NCBI RefSeq assembly: GCF_902459505.1
Contig: NC_047100.1
Span: forward strand, 29,946,469 to 30,010,468
Direction: 5' to 3'
From: Geotrypetes seraphini
Lineage: Eukaryota; Chordata; Amphibia; Gymnophiona; Dermophiidae
DNA length: 64,000 nucleotides
A program made the translations under genes and the position numbers. The notes under the pieces were generated by a model that did not search any database, was not told the origin of the DNA, and was given only the letters and a program-made list of their open reading frames with translations. Shown piece after piece: positions 20,101-31,465 of this stretch (its first letter is position 1; every line of letters begins with the position of its first letter).

Positions 20101-22779
20101 GAATTGGTCTGAGATCTCCTGTCTTTTTGGGAACTAGAAAGTAACGGGAGTAGAATCCCTGCCCCTTTTGTTCTGGAGGAACTTCCTCTAAAGCGTTCAG
20201 AAGAAGGAGGGATTGAACCTCCTGAAGAAGGAGGGAAGACTGAGGAGAGTTCAAAGCAGACTCTTTTGGTAGACTTGGGACCGGGAGGTTCTGAAAGTTG
20301 AGAGAGTAGCCATGGTGGATGATGTTGAGGACCCATTGGTCCGAAGTGATAACTCCCACCGGCTGAGGAAAAAAGAAAGACGACCTCCTATAGGTTGAGG
20401 TAGAAGGGAAGATGGTTGGATGCTGGCTATGCCCTGGAGAAGTAAGTCAAAAGGGCTGTGTGGATTTTTGTTGAGGAGGCGGCTTGACAGGCTGCTGCTG
20501 CTGTGGTCTAGGTGTCTGCCGTTGTTGCTGACGCTGCCGCCTAGGTTGTTGTGGAGCTGACTGCAAGGGACGAGCCACATAACGGCGTTGGTAGGCCGAT
20601 TGCTGTCTGAAAGGCCGTGCCGGTGGAGGTTTCTTCTTCATCTTGAGGAGAGTATCCCAGTGTGTTTCATGGGCGGAGAGCTTTTGGGTGGTTGAGTCCA
20701 TAGATTCTCCAAAAAGCTCATCCCCCAAGCACGGTGCATTAGCCAACCGGTCTTGATGGTTGACATCAAGCTCGGATACCCTCAGCCAGGCAAGGCCACA
20801 GACATAGCTGTTGCTCTGGAGGTAAGTTCAAAAGTATCATAAATAGATCTTACCATAAATTTTCTCAGCTGGAAAAGTGAAGAAGAACATTGGTGAAAAG
20901 CCAGTCGTTTTCGCTCAGGAAGGTACTGTTCAAAAGAAGCCATGGTGGTAAGGAGATGCTTTAAATAGAAAGAAAAATGAAAAGCATAGTTGCCAGATCT
21001 ATTAGCGAGCATCGCATTCTGGTATAAACACTTACCAAATTTGTCCATGGCTTTACCTTCTCTGCCAGGAGGGACAGAAGCATAAACACTAGCTCCTGAA
21101 GACTTTTTAAGTGTAGATTCCACAAGAAGAGACTCATGTGGAAGCTGGGGCTTGTCGAACCCTGGAATAGGGATGACTTTGTACAGAGAGTCCAATTTTC
21201 GGGGAGCTCCCGGGATAGTAAGAGGAGTCTCTAAATTTTTGTAAAAAGTTTCCCTCAGGATGTCATGAAGAGGGAGTTTCAAAAATTCCTTTGGAGGCTG
21301 GTCAAAGTCAAGAGCGTCAAGAAAGGCTTTAGACTTTTTAGGCTCAGCCTCCAAAGGAATGGACAGAGATTCACACATGTCTTTTAAAAAGGAAGAAAAA
21401 GACAAAGAATCATGTTTGGAGGATGGGTCAGGAATAACAGGATCATCCTCATCCGAAGAACACTCACCTTCTGATAGAAAAGGCTCTTCGGAATCACCCC
21501 ACAGATCAGGGTCCCTAATATGGGAACTACGGTCCCGAGACTCGGGGGTGGATGGTTCCAAGTGTCGGGACTTGCGAAGTGACTTACCCGACCTCATCGA
21601 TGCGGTACCGGGAGAATTTACCGGTCGCATAGGTGCCGAAGTCTGTACCAACTGGTGGTGGGCTGTTGGCTCCGGTGCGAGGAGTGGCATCGACACCGAT
21701 GAGGCCGAGTGTACCGGTACCGAAACAGCGGATGCAGACAATACAGGCTGTTCCACTGCCGGTACTGGCGGCTCAGTGCGGACCGGCACCGGGAGATTCG
21801 GAGCCAAGATAGCTGGAAGGAGTTGTTGTAACTGCTCCTTGAGCTGCACTTGGAGGATGGCCGCTATGCGATCATCTAAGGAAGGCACCGATACCGCCTT
21901 TTTCTTTTGCGGTACCTGCGGTGCTGCTCTACACCCCGGAGATGAGGAGCCCGATGTCGAGGGACTCACCTCAATAGGGGCGGAGCGCTTCCGCTGGCGC
22001 CTCACGGTCAGCAGGACTGGACTCGCTGCAATCGAGACCGGAGGACGCTCCAGCGGGGAAGGCTTCTTAGCCGGCTTACCTGGGTGTTGCGACACCGGCG
22101 CGGTGTCACGCGGTGTCGACAAGGTGGGTGCCGACTGTACAGGAGCCGATGCCGGTGTCGATGTCGCGGGATCGGACATATCGGTACCGAAAAGTAATCG
22201 CTGTTGAATTTCGCGATTCTTCAATGTACGTTTTTTCAACGTGGCACAGCGGGTGCAGGTGGAAGCCTGATGCTCTGGACCCAGGCACTGTAGGCACCAG
22301 TTGTGCGGGTCCGTAAGGGAGATAGGCCGTGCACACCGCTGGCACTTCTTGAACCCTGGCTGAGGGGGCATGAAAGGAAAAACGGCTTCCGCCAAATCGA
22401 AGGCCGAGGCCTCGATGGTGGCAGAAGGCCCCGCCGGGGAAAAAACAAATTGAAGAAAAAATATAAGGTTTTTTTTTTTTTTTAACAAAAATAAAATAAA
22501 AGAAAAAAGGCAATAGAGCCAAAAGGGTTTACGCGAGCGGGAAGGCGAAGAGAAAAAATTTCAACGGCCGTTGAAAAACACGTCTTCTTAGCTCCGCGGA
22601 AACCAAGAAACTGGGGACTGCGCGCCTGTGTCGGGCGGGAAGGCACTCGCGCATGCGCGGTGCGGCATCTAGAACTTTCCAAGTTCTTAGAGTGCAATCA
22701 CTCTAAAAGTGTCCGTACCGGGGTTCCGTCGGTGCCGTCACCCATCAGTCAAGAATATGCTGCCTGCTTGTCCTGGGAT
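17105..22779 (-). mobile_element. DIRS element A2, nearly whole, a few breaks
   Basis: 5.68 kb. Inverted terminal repeats of 150 bp lie at 17154-17303 and 22609-22758, with an internal hairpin-like GAGTGATTGCACTC core distinct from A1/A3. The ICR is 17350-17449 (100 bp). The recombinase region is about 17492-18570, RT/RNase H/methyltransferase-like about 18526-20440, and gag-like about 20447-22371. It is broken in about two or three places. Its ORF text differs from A1 throughout, so it is a sister subfamily. It sits inside the same older DIRS. Confidence 0.88.
17350..17449 (-). repeat. DIRS A2 internal complementary region
   Basis: 100 bp with the same 57+43 layout as A1 and A3, but its left-end half carries the A2-specific text (CTTGACTGATGAGTGAC), so it co-evolves with its own termini. 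Confidence 0.85.
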
Positions 22780-23650
22780 AATGGGATGTAAAAGAAACTT
22801 CGACTCTGCATGAGAACAGAGGGCAAAATCTAGAAGGATATTGAATTTTTAACATAGTCTGAAACAGGATAGGACTAGCTGAGGTGTCTCAGAAAGAAAA
22901 AATGTGGTGTAAAAGCAAGGAGGTGAGCGTCCACTTGTGTTGCCGAAGAAATCAGCTGAGGTTATCAGCAAGAGTATTGTTGCTTGTTGAACATAGACAA
23001 GGTTTAGAAATATGTTTCAAGCAATCGAGTAGTTCAAAATCCTCTTGGCCTTCTGACAGAAAAATAGAAAATCTGATACCGTCATGCTTGATTATGCAGT
23101 AGAACGCAAGCTGATTGTTCATACATAGTAAGAGGAGTTGACTAAATATGCTATGATGAAAAGTCTTAAGAGTATTCCAACTCGCTTAAGTCTCAACACA
23201 TGTATATAAACGTCTGCTCTTGGCAGAACAGGCTCGTGTGTTAATACTGTCTAGGTGAGGTTCGCAAGAATACTTAGAGAAGTATGTGGTCAGAATTGGC
23301 TGATCTGGAGGCATCTGAAGCAGCAGCCATTTGGAAAGATTGGATGAAGTCAACCCCCACTGAAGAGTAACGCAGCGATGAAAGCGGCTTTGAAAAATGA
23401 TGGAAAACTGGAGACCATGTATATGCCAGAGACTACTGGGCAGTTCAAAAATGAAGTCTCATGAAGAAAGAAATATGGATTGAAGCCATGTGATCCAAGA
23501 ATCCCATCAGCTGTCCACATGGCTGGCGTCTTGTATTTCTTTTTGCTATGCTCAGGCTGGGAGGAAAGGCACTCATGTGGGGGTGCAGGCATGAGTGCCT
23601 TTTCAAACTGTCCATACTGGGCTCCATGGATGACATCCCGTTAACTTATA

Positions 23651-24528
23651 ATGATAAATATTATTGAATGCATGATAAACATAAAGAGATCTTCCAAAGT
23701 GCAGCATTCCTAGAGAAAAAGGAGGAGGAGATTTTGAGCTAAAGCCCCAAATTTTCACTCTTAGTACTGATAGGAAAAACAAAGGAGATAAAAAGCATAG
23801 GGTTTTGAGAAAATCATTTTAAAGCATACATATTTTATAAGTTTGGACAATTTAAACATGCATATAAGAGCCAGAACATGGAAATAAAGCTTTAGTCAAT
23901 AAGCACAATATTATTTTTTAATGTCATTCACCCTTATGAAGGTACATTATTCCACTGTCCTAAACAGTTGAGCTAAGAGATAAACAGAGCCCTGAGGGAG
24001 ACATCATTCACAGACATGAAAAGGGAGAATAAGAGGCTTGATAGAAATTCTTACCCCAGCACTTCATCCCACAGTTAGACTGGCTTTTCAGTGCCAGGCA
24101 AATGCATATTTACCAGTCCACTCACTGGGAAACAGCATTGCGATTGGCTGATAAATCCTGGCGTATTCTTAGTGGAATACTCAAGTCAATCTTAATTTCC
24201 TCTAGATGAGAACAAGCATACAAGTCATAGTCTACTCTGATCATACAGAAGTCCAAATGCTGAAGCCACACAAATCCTACTAAAAAAGATAAAACAAGAT
24301 CACTTCAGATCCATTGATTCTAGCTTGCTCCCAAGTAGGAGCAGGAGCTGGGTCCCTTTCCACAAAGTACACTTAGTGCAGTACATTCATTAAACAGCTG
24401 GATGTGCCCCTGCAAACGATAGCTTCTCCGTTGCAGGCTTCTTCAGCCCTGGTGTGAAAAGAAATCACAGCAACAGGGAGTCATGGGCAGCAATGCATGG
24501 GACACTCTCCCAGTTGGGGTATGTCAGT
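23651..24528 (-). other. TCTA 3' UTR and downstream region (inferred)
   Basis: This mostly unique-looking A/T-rich sequence lies between the older DIRS and the TCTA stop codon. No repeat family was recognised. It is the expected place of the TCTA 3' UTR; a poly(A) site could not be fixed. Confidence 0.4.
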
Positions 24529-24571
24529 TCATTCTCGATGAGTTTTCAAGGATTCAGTGCTTGAACTTTCC
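24529..24571 (-). CDS. TCTA: TCTA last coding exon
   Basis: The minus strand shows a pyrimidine-rich acceptor ending TTTTTCCAG. One base completing a codon and ESSSTESLKTHRE with TGA at 24529-24531 follow. The human TCTA protein, as I recall it, ends NEPLKTHRE, so the last residues are conserved (TESLKTHRE here). The orientation matches exon 1 at 46602-46812. The exon between them was not located, so the link is by homology and order. Confidence 0.72.
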
Positions 24572-25023
24572 CTGGAAAAATGTAAGAAAGAGAAGCAAAG
24601 AAACATTTAGGCCTCTATGGTAAAACATTAGTAGAGGAAAGAATTTGTTATTTTAGGTGTTGGGGTTGTTTGTTTTGCCCTGCTTCCAAGCATCTATCAC
24701 CTCTTCTCCTTTCCCTTACTTCTGCTTTCTAGACACCCTATCTATTCTTCTTTCCTGCCTGACTAGGGAAGATGCAGTAAGCCTCCTTTCTAAGGAAAAC
24801 AGGCCCTGCCTAGTGAATTCCAGTGGATATGGCTCTAGCCATAAGAGGTACTGAGTCTTGGGGGAGGAGAGGAGCCACCAGGTGGACAAAAGACTTCAGG
24901 GAAACAGGGTTGGGTGATTTGTGGGGAGTAGGACAGAGGGAGGAGATGCGGCTGATGCTCACTGAAAGAGCTCAATGCCAGCTTCAGACCTGGTGGTAGG
25001 TTTTAGGCCTTGAGCTCCCATGG

Positions 25024-25248
25024 TTAGGGTTACCAGATTTTATGAGTAAAATTCAGATACGGGGTCCCGCCCCCAAACTTCCTCTTCTTGAGCTCAGGGC
25101 AGCATCTGGAGAACATCTGTGCATGTGTGACGTCACTGTGTCGCGCATGCGTAGATGCTATCTACACCCGGCCCTGAGCTCAAAGCTTTTCAAAACCCAG
25201 ACAAGTGCAGGACATGTCAGGGCAAATCCGGATGTCTGGTAACCTTAC
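25024..25248. mobile_element. MITE with GGTTACCAGA inverted ends
   Basis: The ends read TTAGGGTTACCAGATTTTAT and, in complement, AGGTTACCAGACATCCGG. The body includes GTGACGTCACTGTG. It is a small non-autonomous DNA transposon about 225 bp long, and no transposase is present. Confidence 0.6.
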
Positions 25249-25254
25249 CTACTA

Positions 25255-26045
25255 CTCCTATTAATTATTTCTATAGCGCTACTAGTCACATGCAGCGCTA
25301 CAGAGTCACAAAGAGTAAGAAAACAGTCCCTGCTCGAAAGAGCTTACAATCTAAACAGGATACAGTTAAGGGGAACGGCTGATCCATGGTAGACGTCAGT
25401 ACACACAGCTCTGCATGCTGCAGGATAGCTTAATTAGCTCTTTAGTATGCATTTTGACGTGCTGTGCACCGTCTCCTGCAGCAGGACAGAAGCCATTGCT
25501 TAAAGGTGCCTGTGGTAGCTTTCTGCGTTGGCCACTCTAATCTAATCTAATCTAAACCTTAAGTTTATATACCGCATCATCTCCATGAGAATGGAGCTCG
25601 ACACAGTTTACAAGAACTTAAAATAGTGGGTAGAGAAGAAGAAAAAGGATTACATGAACTTATGTGTAGAAGGGGGGAGAGAAAGGGGGGAAGGATAGAG
25701 CTACAATTTGCTGAAAAGCCAGGTTTTCAATTGTTTGCAGAATAACTGAAGGGAGCTCAGGTTCCGCAACGGGGAGGTGAGGTCGTTCCAAAGACCTGTG
25801 ATTTTGAAGAGAAGGGATTTTCCCAGTTTGCCTGCAAAGTGGATGCCGCGTAGGGAGGGGAAGGCTAGTTTATACCTTTGGGCAGTTCTGGAGGAGTCGG
25901 GACTGGAGGAGTTGAAAGACAGTGGGATAAGAGGAGGGAGGATGCCATGAATGATCTTAAAAGCCAGGCAGGAACATTTGAAATGGATTCTGGAGATTAT
26001 TGGGAGCCAGTGAAGTTTGGCAAGGAGTGGGGAGGCATGGTCAGA
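25255..26045 (-). mobile_element. L2/Jockey-type LINE 3' part
   Basis: The minus-strand words SDHASPLLAKLHWLPIISRI and FKCSCLAFKIIHGILPP are the L2 C-terminal signature (DHVTPLLxxLHWLPI). The 3' end carries a short TCTAA repeat at 25528-25552, the usual tail of this clade. A separate LINE tail fragment occupies 25255-25365. Confidence 0.75.
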
Positions 26046-26529
26046 TTTGCTTTTCTCCCTCCACAGCCCCCATTTCCTTCCTATTTTCAAGTACTCCCTA
26101 TTTTTGACTCTTTTTATTTTCAAGCAATCTTCCATCCATCCTGCTTATATCCCTTTAACCAATTCATCTAGTTTACCTAGTAAAAGGGACTTATTGATAG
26201 CAAGCACCTATTTCTGTGGCCTGGAGTCTAAACCCTTCCAGTGATCACCACCACTGCAGCTCCAGACCTGTGCTGTCACATCAGCCATCACCACAATGCT
26301 GTCCTAGTTGTTGCCTCCATAGCAGTTCTGTGACTCAGTATTTACAAATTTGGGACCCAGCCCCTGACAAGAGATGCCCAGCTAAACCTAAGCGATTGCT
26401 CTGGCACCTAGGATTTTTTCAGCCCTGTTATAGAACAGTCACACTTTTACCCCAGGCCTTTGATAAATGAGTAATCAAAAGCAGAAGCAAAATCCAATAC
26501 AAAAATCTTTTGAAGGGGTTTCTGGAAAC
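26046..26529. other. No recognisable gene
   Basis: A C/T-rich stretch without splice-flanked coding blocks or clear repeat family. It probably holds unclassified repeat debris. Confidence 0.3.
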
Positions 26530-26729
26530 ATGGCTGCCGTAATCCAGTATTGAAGGCAGACCTATCATTTTGTGTGTGCCTTCCAATACTAGACCATTCT
26601 TCTAACTTTTGCAGATCCTTTTTCATGTTTTCCACTCCCTTCTCGGTGTCTACTCTATTACAAATCTTGGTATCATCCACAAAATGGCAAACTTTTCCTT
26701 CTAACCCTTCGGCAATGTTGTTCACAAAC
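26530..26729 (-). mobile_element. CR1 RT fragment, left part of a copy split by a hAT element
   Basis: The minus strand reads LEGKVCHFVDDTKICNRV and EKGVENMKKDLQKLEEWS, the CR1 RT region around the F-V-D-D motif. The copy resumes at 28313 after the insertion; both flanks share the 8-bp TCACAAAC. Confidence 0.75.
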
Positions 26730-28304
26730 TAGAGGTCTGCACAGGAACGGGGATCCCGGGAATACCACGGGTCCCACGGGGATCCCCCCTAGGTCAACGG
26801 GATCCCACAGGGACCCTTCCCAGGCCCACAGGACTCCCACGGGGATGGAACTGGAGTTCCTATCTTCCCAACTCGAGGCCTACCTTATTTCCGGTCCGAC
26901 ACTGTGCTGAGCTCCGAGTCCCGACGAATCAGCAGCATGTCACGTAGGCATGGAGCTCATCACGTAGGCAGTAAGCTCAGCGCAGGCACACATTGGTTGG
27001 TTCAGCTGCAGCACAACGGGCCAATCACAAACTAACTAAGGTCATTTGTGATTGGCCCATTGTGCTGCAGCTGAACCAATGTGTGCCTGCGCTGAGCTTA
27101 CTGCCTACATGATGAGCTCCAGAGGAGGACGAGCCAGCAGCTGAGTTGCTGCTTCTGGGGAGCTGCGGCACTTCACTTTCCGTTGCCTATGTGCAGCCGC
27201 CCGAGCGAGAAGTGGGATGGCTCTCAGCTGCGTTCTGCCCTGCCCTCACCTGAGCTGGCCAAAGTTATGCAGGGTGAGTGTGGGCACTAGGTCTGCAAAA
27301 GGGAAGGACCTCGGGGGGGGGGGGGGAGGAGGGGGCGGACCAGCCCAGAATCTTGCACCTCCTGGGCACTGGGGTGGCTGGCTGGGAGACGGCCTACTCC
27401 CCCTGCTAAACCACTTGGCAGAAGCTGGCTGGTGCTGCTGAGGTCAGGTTAGTGAGGGTGGGGGAGGGTGAAAGGCTTGGTGAGTGCTGGGACTTGGCAT
27501 GCATGTGACAGATGGGGGAGGAAAGAGAGGAGAGTCAATTTGGCCCACAGGTTAGGCAGGGGTGGGCTTGGCATTGTGGGGGACAGCTAGGGGAAAGGGA
27601 GAGGGAATTGACAGGCAGGCCAGGGGGAGGAGGGGGCACAAGATAGCAAAGAGAAGTTAGTAGGCTGTATGACTAATAAGAGAACTACCAAAAGGGACAG
27701 GTGATAACCATCACGAGGGGTAGGGAGAATGAGGCAATGGTGACATGGAGCATGGGATGACAGGTGGCTAGAGAATAAGGTGGCAAACAGGCCAGCCAAG
27801 GTGATAGCCTTCCACCTTGGGCAAAGAGAGAGAGGTAGGGAGAGTGAAGTGGCAGGCTGACAGGATCAGGCATAAGGTAGTACAGAGATGATGATGACAA
27901 GGAAGCAAGTGGGCCAGTGTGAGGGGTAGGGAGGTTGTGTTCTGTTTTCTTTTAGCGTCGACTGTGCAGAATTGATCTGTATTAATCTGGCTTCAGTTTA
28001 ACAATAGATATATTAATGTTCTAATGCTCACTGCAGTGTTTATGATGCTCCTTTTTCCTAGGTGCACCCTTGCTTTGTGACTCATGGATTATTACTAAAA
28101 ATATATTTTTATAGAGAGGAGGGGGCATTAAAAAAGGAGGGGGGGTGTTAAAAAAATGATTGTATTGTATTGTTGGTTTATATAAACTAAGGCTTGAAAA
28201 AAATCAAAACTTTCTGAAGTAATTGCTGCTTTTTATGGGGACAGGTAACTTTTATGGTGGAATGGGCGGGAAGGGTGGGATTTCCATCCCTGCGCAACTC
28301 TCTA
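26730..28304. mobile_element. Non-autonomous hAT element with 8-bp target-site duplication
   Basis: The ends are inverted: TAGAGGTCTGCACAGG at the left and, in complement, TAGAGAGTTGCGCAGG at the right. The duplication TCACAAAC (26722-26729 and 28305-28312) is the 8-bp length of the hAT superfamily. The body of 1.57 kb has no transposase and contains a long hairpin (26952-27120), a poly-G run at 27311 and a purine-rich stretch. Confidence 0.8.
26952..27120. repeat. Long foldback hairpin inside the hAT element
   Basis: The arms, about 76-80 bp each, are 26952-27031 and 27045-27120 and are near-perfect complements separated by about 13 bases. The shared words are GTAAGCTCAGCGCAGGCACA and AGCTGCAGCACAA. 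The arms are long enough to be a foldback element of their own. Confidence 0.8.
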
Positions 28305-28312
28305 TCACAAAC

Positions 28313-28520
28313 ATATTGAACAGGGTCAGTCCCAGCACCGACCCCTGAGGGACCTTTCCCTCCTCTGAGCGAATTCCATTAACCACCACCCTCTGGCATC
28401 TGTCCGTCAACCAGTTTCTTATCCAGTTCACCACTCCAGCCCGTCAAGTTTGTTCGAGAGCCTTCTATGAGGATCCTTGTCAAAGGCTTTGCTGAAATCT
28501 AGCATATGCCCTTGATCCAA
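28313..28520 (-). mobile_element. CR1 RT fragment, right part of the split copy
   Basis: The minus strand reads MVNWIRNWLTDRCQRVVVNG and EEGKVPQGSVLGLTLFNMF, the CR1 RT text just upstream of the motif preserved in 26530-26729. Confidence 0.75.
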
Positions 28521-29475
28521 TTCTCATAAAGGACACTGAGCACCAGAGTCTACTTCGCTGGTTGATTTCTTACTTTCCAAGCTTTTGGGAAGTTTAGTAT
28601 CTCCTGTTTCTCTGGAATATTTGTCTATGTGCCAGGAATTCGTTTCTTACCCAAGATTGTGAATACTTTTGGATGTGAAACTGTTCCTGCTTACGAGGGT
28701 TGAAAGTGAGCGCACGGCTGTTTAAAGGCAACGTTTTGAATTCTTACACGGTTGTCTGTGTGCCTTGCAGAGCTCCGTTCAGCTAGCAGTTGCTACAGCA
28801 ACCTAAGAGATTGCACAGAGCTTGTCTGATTCAAGTAACCCTCAGGGCTCTTAGAAGACAACAGAAGCTTTCTCTTGGCTGAATTATGAGGAAACCAGAC
28901 CAAACAGAATCTCTTTCTAACATAGAGTGGCTATAATTGCAGTGCTGGACAGTGGAGACTGTTTTATATTTTTTACTGCAGTTGGGACTCAGGGCTCAGT
29001 AAAAAAATATAAAACAGTCACATCATCACAACTGAGCCGATGGGTCTTCTCTCTCTGACGCTGCAGGAGTGAAGTGACTAAATGAGAATAGTGTTCTAAA
29101 CGGGCGAGGTCTTGCAATACAAGTACGTATAGTATTTTGTATTAAAGTTTTTGGGTTGTGAAACGAATCGTCTTAGTTTCCATTATTTTTTATGGGGAAA
29201 TTTGCTTTGATAGACGAGTGCTTTGGATTACAAGCATGCTTCTGGAACAAATTATGCTCGCAAATCCAAGGTTTTACTGTATATTGTATCTGGTATAACC
29301 AAATCATATCTTCAACTTTTGGATACATGAAGCAACAGATAAAAAGGAAGCACAGGGATACTCCTCAATGACCACATAAACCCTAGATTATTTTTTCATT
29401 TGTGCTGGATTAGGTAGATCGTTATATCGTATTTGCATATTCATGACTAAGGTGACTTAATGGTGTTTTAAGACT
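28521..29475. other. Intronic stretch with a small hairpin and MITE fragment
   Basis: No gene is seen. A 22/23-bp inverted repeat lies at 28957-28978 and 28997-29019. From about 29100 to 29290, words such as TTGTGAAACGAATCG and ACGAGTGCTTTGGATTACAA belong to a MITE end found widely in vertebrate genomes. Confidence 0.4.
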
Positions 29476-29835
29476 TAATACACGATGGGGCTGATGTTCA
29501 GACCAAAGTAGTTAGCCAGGCTGACTTCTATGGTCGGCACTGAGCTCAGATATTCAATGCTGGGCCGTTTCCAGTGACCAGCACTGGTCTATTTTTGGCT
29601 GCTAAAGACATAGCCAGCCATACCAATATTCAGCACTGGCCTGCAACTACTATTACTATTTATCACTTATATAGCACTGAAAGGCAAACACAACTAAGTT
29701 TATAGCGGCCAAAGATAGATCAGATATTCATCTCGCACTGAATATTAGTGCTTAAGCAACTAAGTGCTATTTAACTGGCCAGGAGCCATCTCTGGCCATC
29801 TAAACAGTGCTGAATATCGGGCAGAATCTCTCTAC
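29476..29835. mobile_element. MITE-like repeat with CAGATATTCA units
   Basis: Several units containing ATATTCAGCACTGG or ATTCAATGCTGGGC occur in both orientations and are split by a LINE tail (CACTTATATAGCACTGAAAG). The whole looks like a non-autonomous DNA element interrupted by a later insertion. Confidence 0.4.
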
Positions 29836-29929
29836 TATTGAAGCTTTGCTTAGAAACATCTAATTGAATTTTAAGAAGGGTGTAAAATCTTCAATATTTC
29901 TGTAAGCAAGGAGCTAAAGGGGCGCTCAG

Positions 29930-30175
29930 GGAGCATAAGACCATAGTGGAGAGACTGAATTAATTTTTTGCTTCGGTCTTTACGGAAGATGTAAGAGATC
30001 TACCTGAACCGCAAATGGTTTTCAAGGGTGATGATGTGGAGGAACTGAAAGAAATCTCGGTGAATCTGGAAGATGTACTAAGCCAAATCGACAAGTTAAA
30101 AAGTGATAAATCGCCTGGATGGTATACATCCCAGGGTACTAAAAGAACTCAAACATGAACTTGCTGACCTGCTGT
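29930..30175 (+). mobile_element. CR1 fragment between endonuclease and RT
   Basis: Readable words are VFTEDVRDLPEPQMVFKGDD and VEELKEISVNLEDVLSQIDK, then LKSDKSPG, the start of the CR1 RT (KSPGPDG-like). The stretch is short and decayed. Confidence 0.7.
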
Positions 30176-30415
30176 TGGTGATCTGTAAGATAACTGGATT
30201 GTCTTTCAGACATGGGTATAGAACAGAACTAACACAGTGTAGGAAAATAAATACCTATTAAATGTTCGAAATGCTCCTTAATGTCAGCAATGATGGATGA
30301 ATCTGTTGCAGTTAACAGCTTGATTAACTAGGCATGTAACATAACATAGTAAATAATGGCAGATAAAGACCTGAATGATTAAATTAAAATGCCTTTTTTT
30401 CTTTATTATTTCAGG

Positions 30416-30875
30416 GCCATAAGAACATAAGAATTGCCGCTGCTGGGTCAGACCATTGGTCCATCATGCCCAGCAGTCCGCTCACACGGCGGCCCTCTGG
30501 TCCAAGACCAGCACCCTAACCGAGACTAGCCCTACCAGCGCACGTTCTTGTTCAGCAGGAACTTATCTAACTTTGTCTTGAATCCCTGGAGGGTGTTTTC
30601 CCCTATAACAGCCTCTGGAAGAGCATTCCAGTTTTCTCTGGGTGAAGAACTTCCTTACGTTTGTACAGAATCAATCCCCTTTCAATTTTAGAGAGTGCCC
30701 TCTTGTTCTCCCTACCTTGGAGAGGGTGAACAACCTGTCCTTATCTACTAAGTCTATCCCCTTCAGTACCTTGAATGTTTCGATCATGTCCCCTCTCAAT
30801 CTCCTCTGTTCGAGGGAGAAGAGGCCCAGTTTCTCTAATCTTTCGCTGTACGGCAGCTCCTCCAACCCCATAGGC
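30416..30875 (-). mobile_element. CR1-type LINE 3' end
   Basis: It begins on + with AAGAATTGCCGCTGCTGGGT. The minus strand reads LEELPYSERLEKLGLFSLEQ and RRLRGDMIETFKVLKGIDLV. Confidence 0.85.
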
Positions 30876-30984
30876 CTTAGAAGTCTACCCAGTACTATCT
30901 TTAGTTTCCAACTACTGGAGCTGAAACTGAATCTCATTCCAGCCTATCCAAACCACCTTCATTGCAGGATTCAGACCATGAAAG

Positions 30985-31440
30985 TTATTCCATTCATATG
31001 CTAATGAACACTCCTCTGTATTCATCCCACCTCACTTGGGAGGGCATACCAGGCATCCACCACCCTCTCCGTGAAAAAGAATTTCTTGACATTACTCCTA
31101 AGTCTACCACCCCTCAACCTCAATTTATGTCCTCTAGTTTTACTAATTTGCCTTCTTTGGAAAAAATTTGGTCCTATATTAATACCTTTCAAATATTTAA
31201 ATGTCTGTATCATATCACCCTGTCCCTCCTTTTCCCCAGAGTATACATGTTGAGGTCTTCTAGTCTCTTGTACTTCTTTTGGTGCAAACCTCCTACCATT
31301 TTTGTTGCTCTCCTTTGGACCGGTTCAAGTCTTTTTATATCCTTCACCAGATACGGCCTCCAAAACTGAACACAATACTCCAAGTGGAGTCTCAACAACA
31401 ACCTGTACAGGGGCATCAACACCACCTTTCTTCTGCTGGT
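30985..31440 (-). mobile_element. CR1-type LINE C-terminus, second subfamily
   Basis: Minus-strand words are LYRLLLRLHLEYCVQFWRPY, VQRRATKMVGGLHQKKYKRL and IQTFKYLKGINIGPNFFQRR, with a different wording from the neighbouring copy. It is broken by frame changes. Confidence 0.75.
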
Positions 31441-31465
31441 TATGCCTCTCTCTATATTAAGAAGT

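Larger units (their letters stand above)
10381..23639 (-). mobile_element. Older DIRS element, decayed, host to two nested DIRS copies
   Basis: Three surviving pieces read in one order and orientation: 10381-10829 (right terminal repeat, ICR, recombinase end), 16519-17104 (recombinase part) and 22780-23639 (RNase H/RT part and part of the left terminal repeat). At 16530 the text GTGTGAACTGAGGACCAAGT continues what the 10.8-kb piece leaves off, mirroring the same region of A1. It is heavily broken, with gag and most of RT lost. Terminal repeat text (GGAGCCCAGTACGGACAG and its complement near 23620) marks a third subfamily. An 11-bp direct repeat, GTTAACTTATA, lies at 10370-10380 and 23640-23650. 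Confidence 0.8.
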
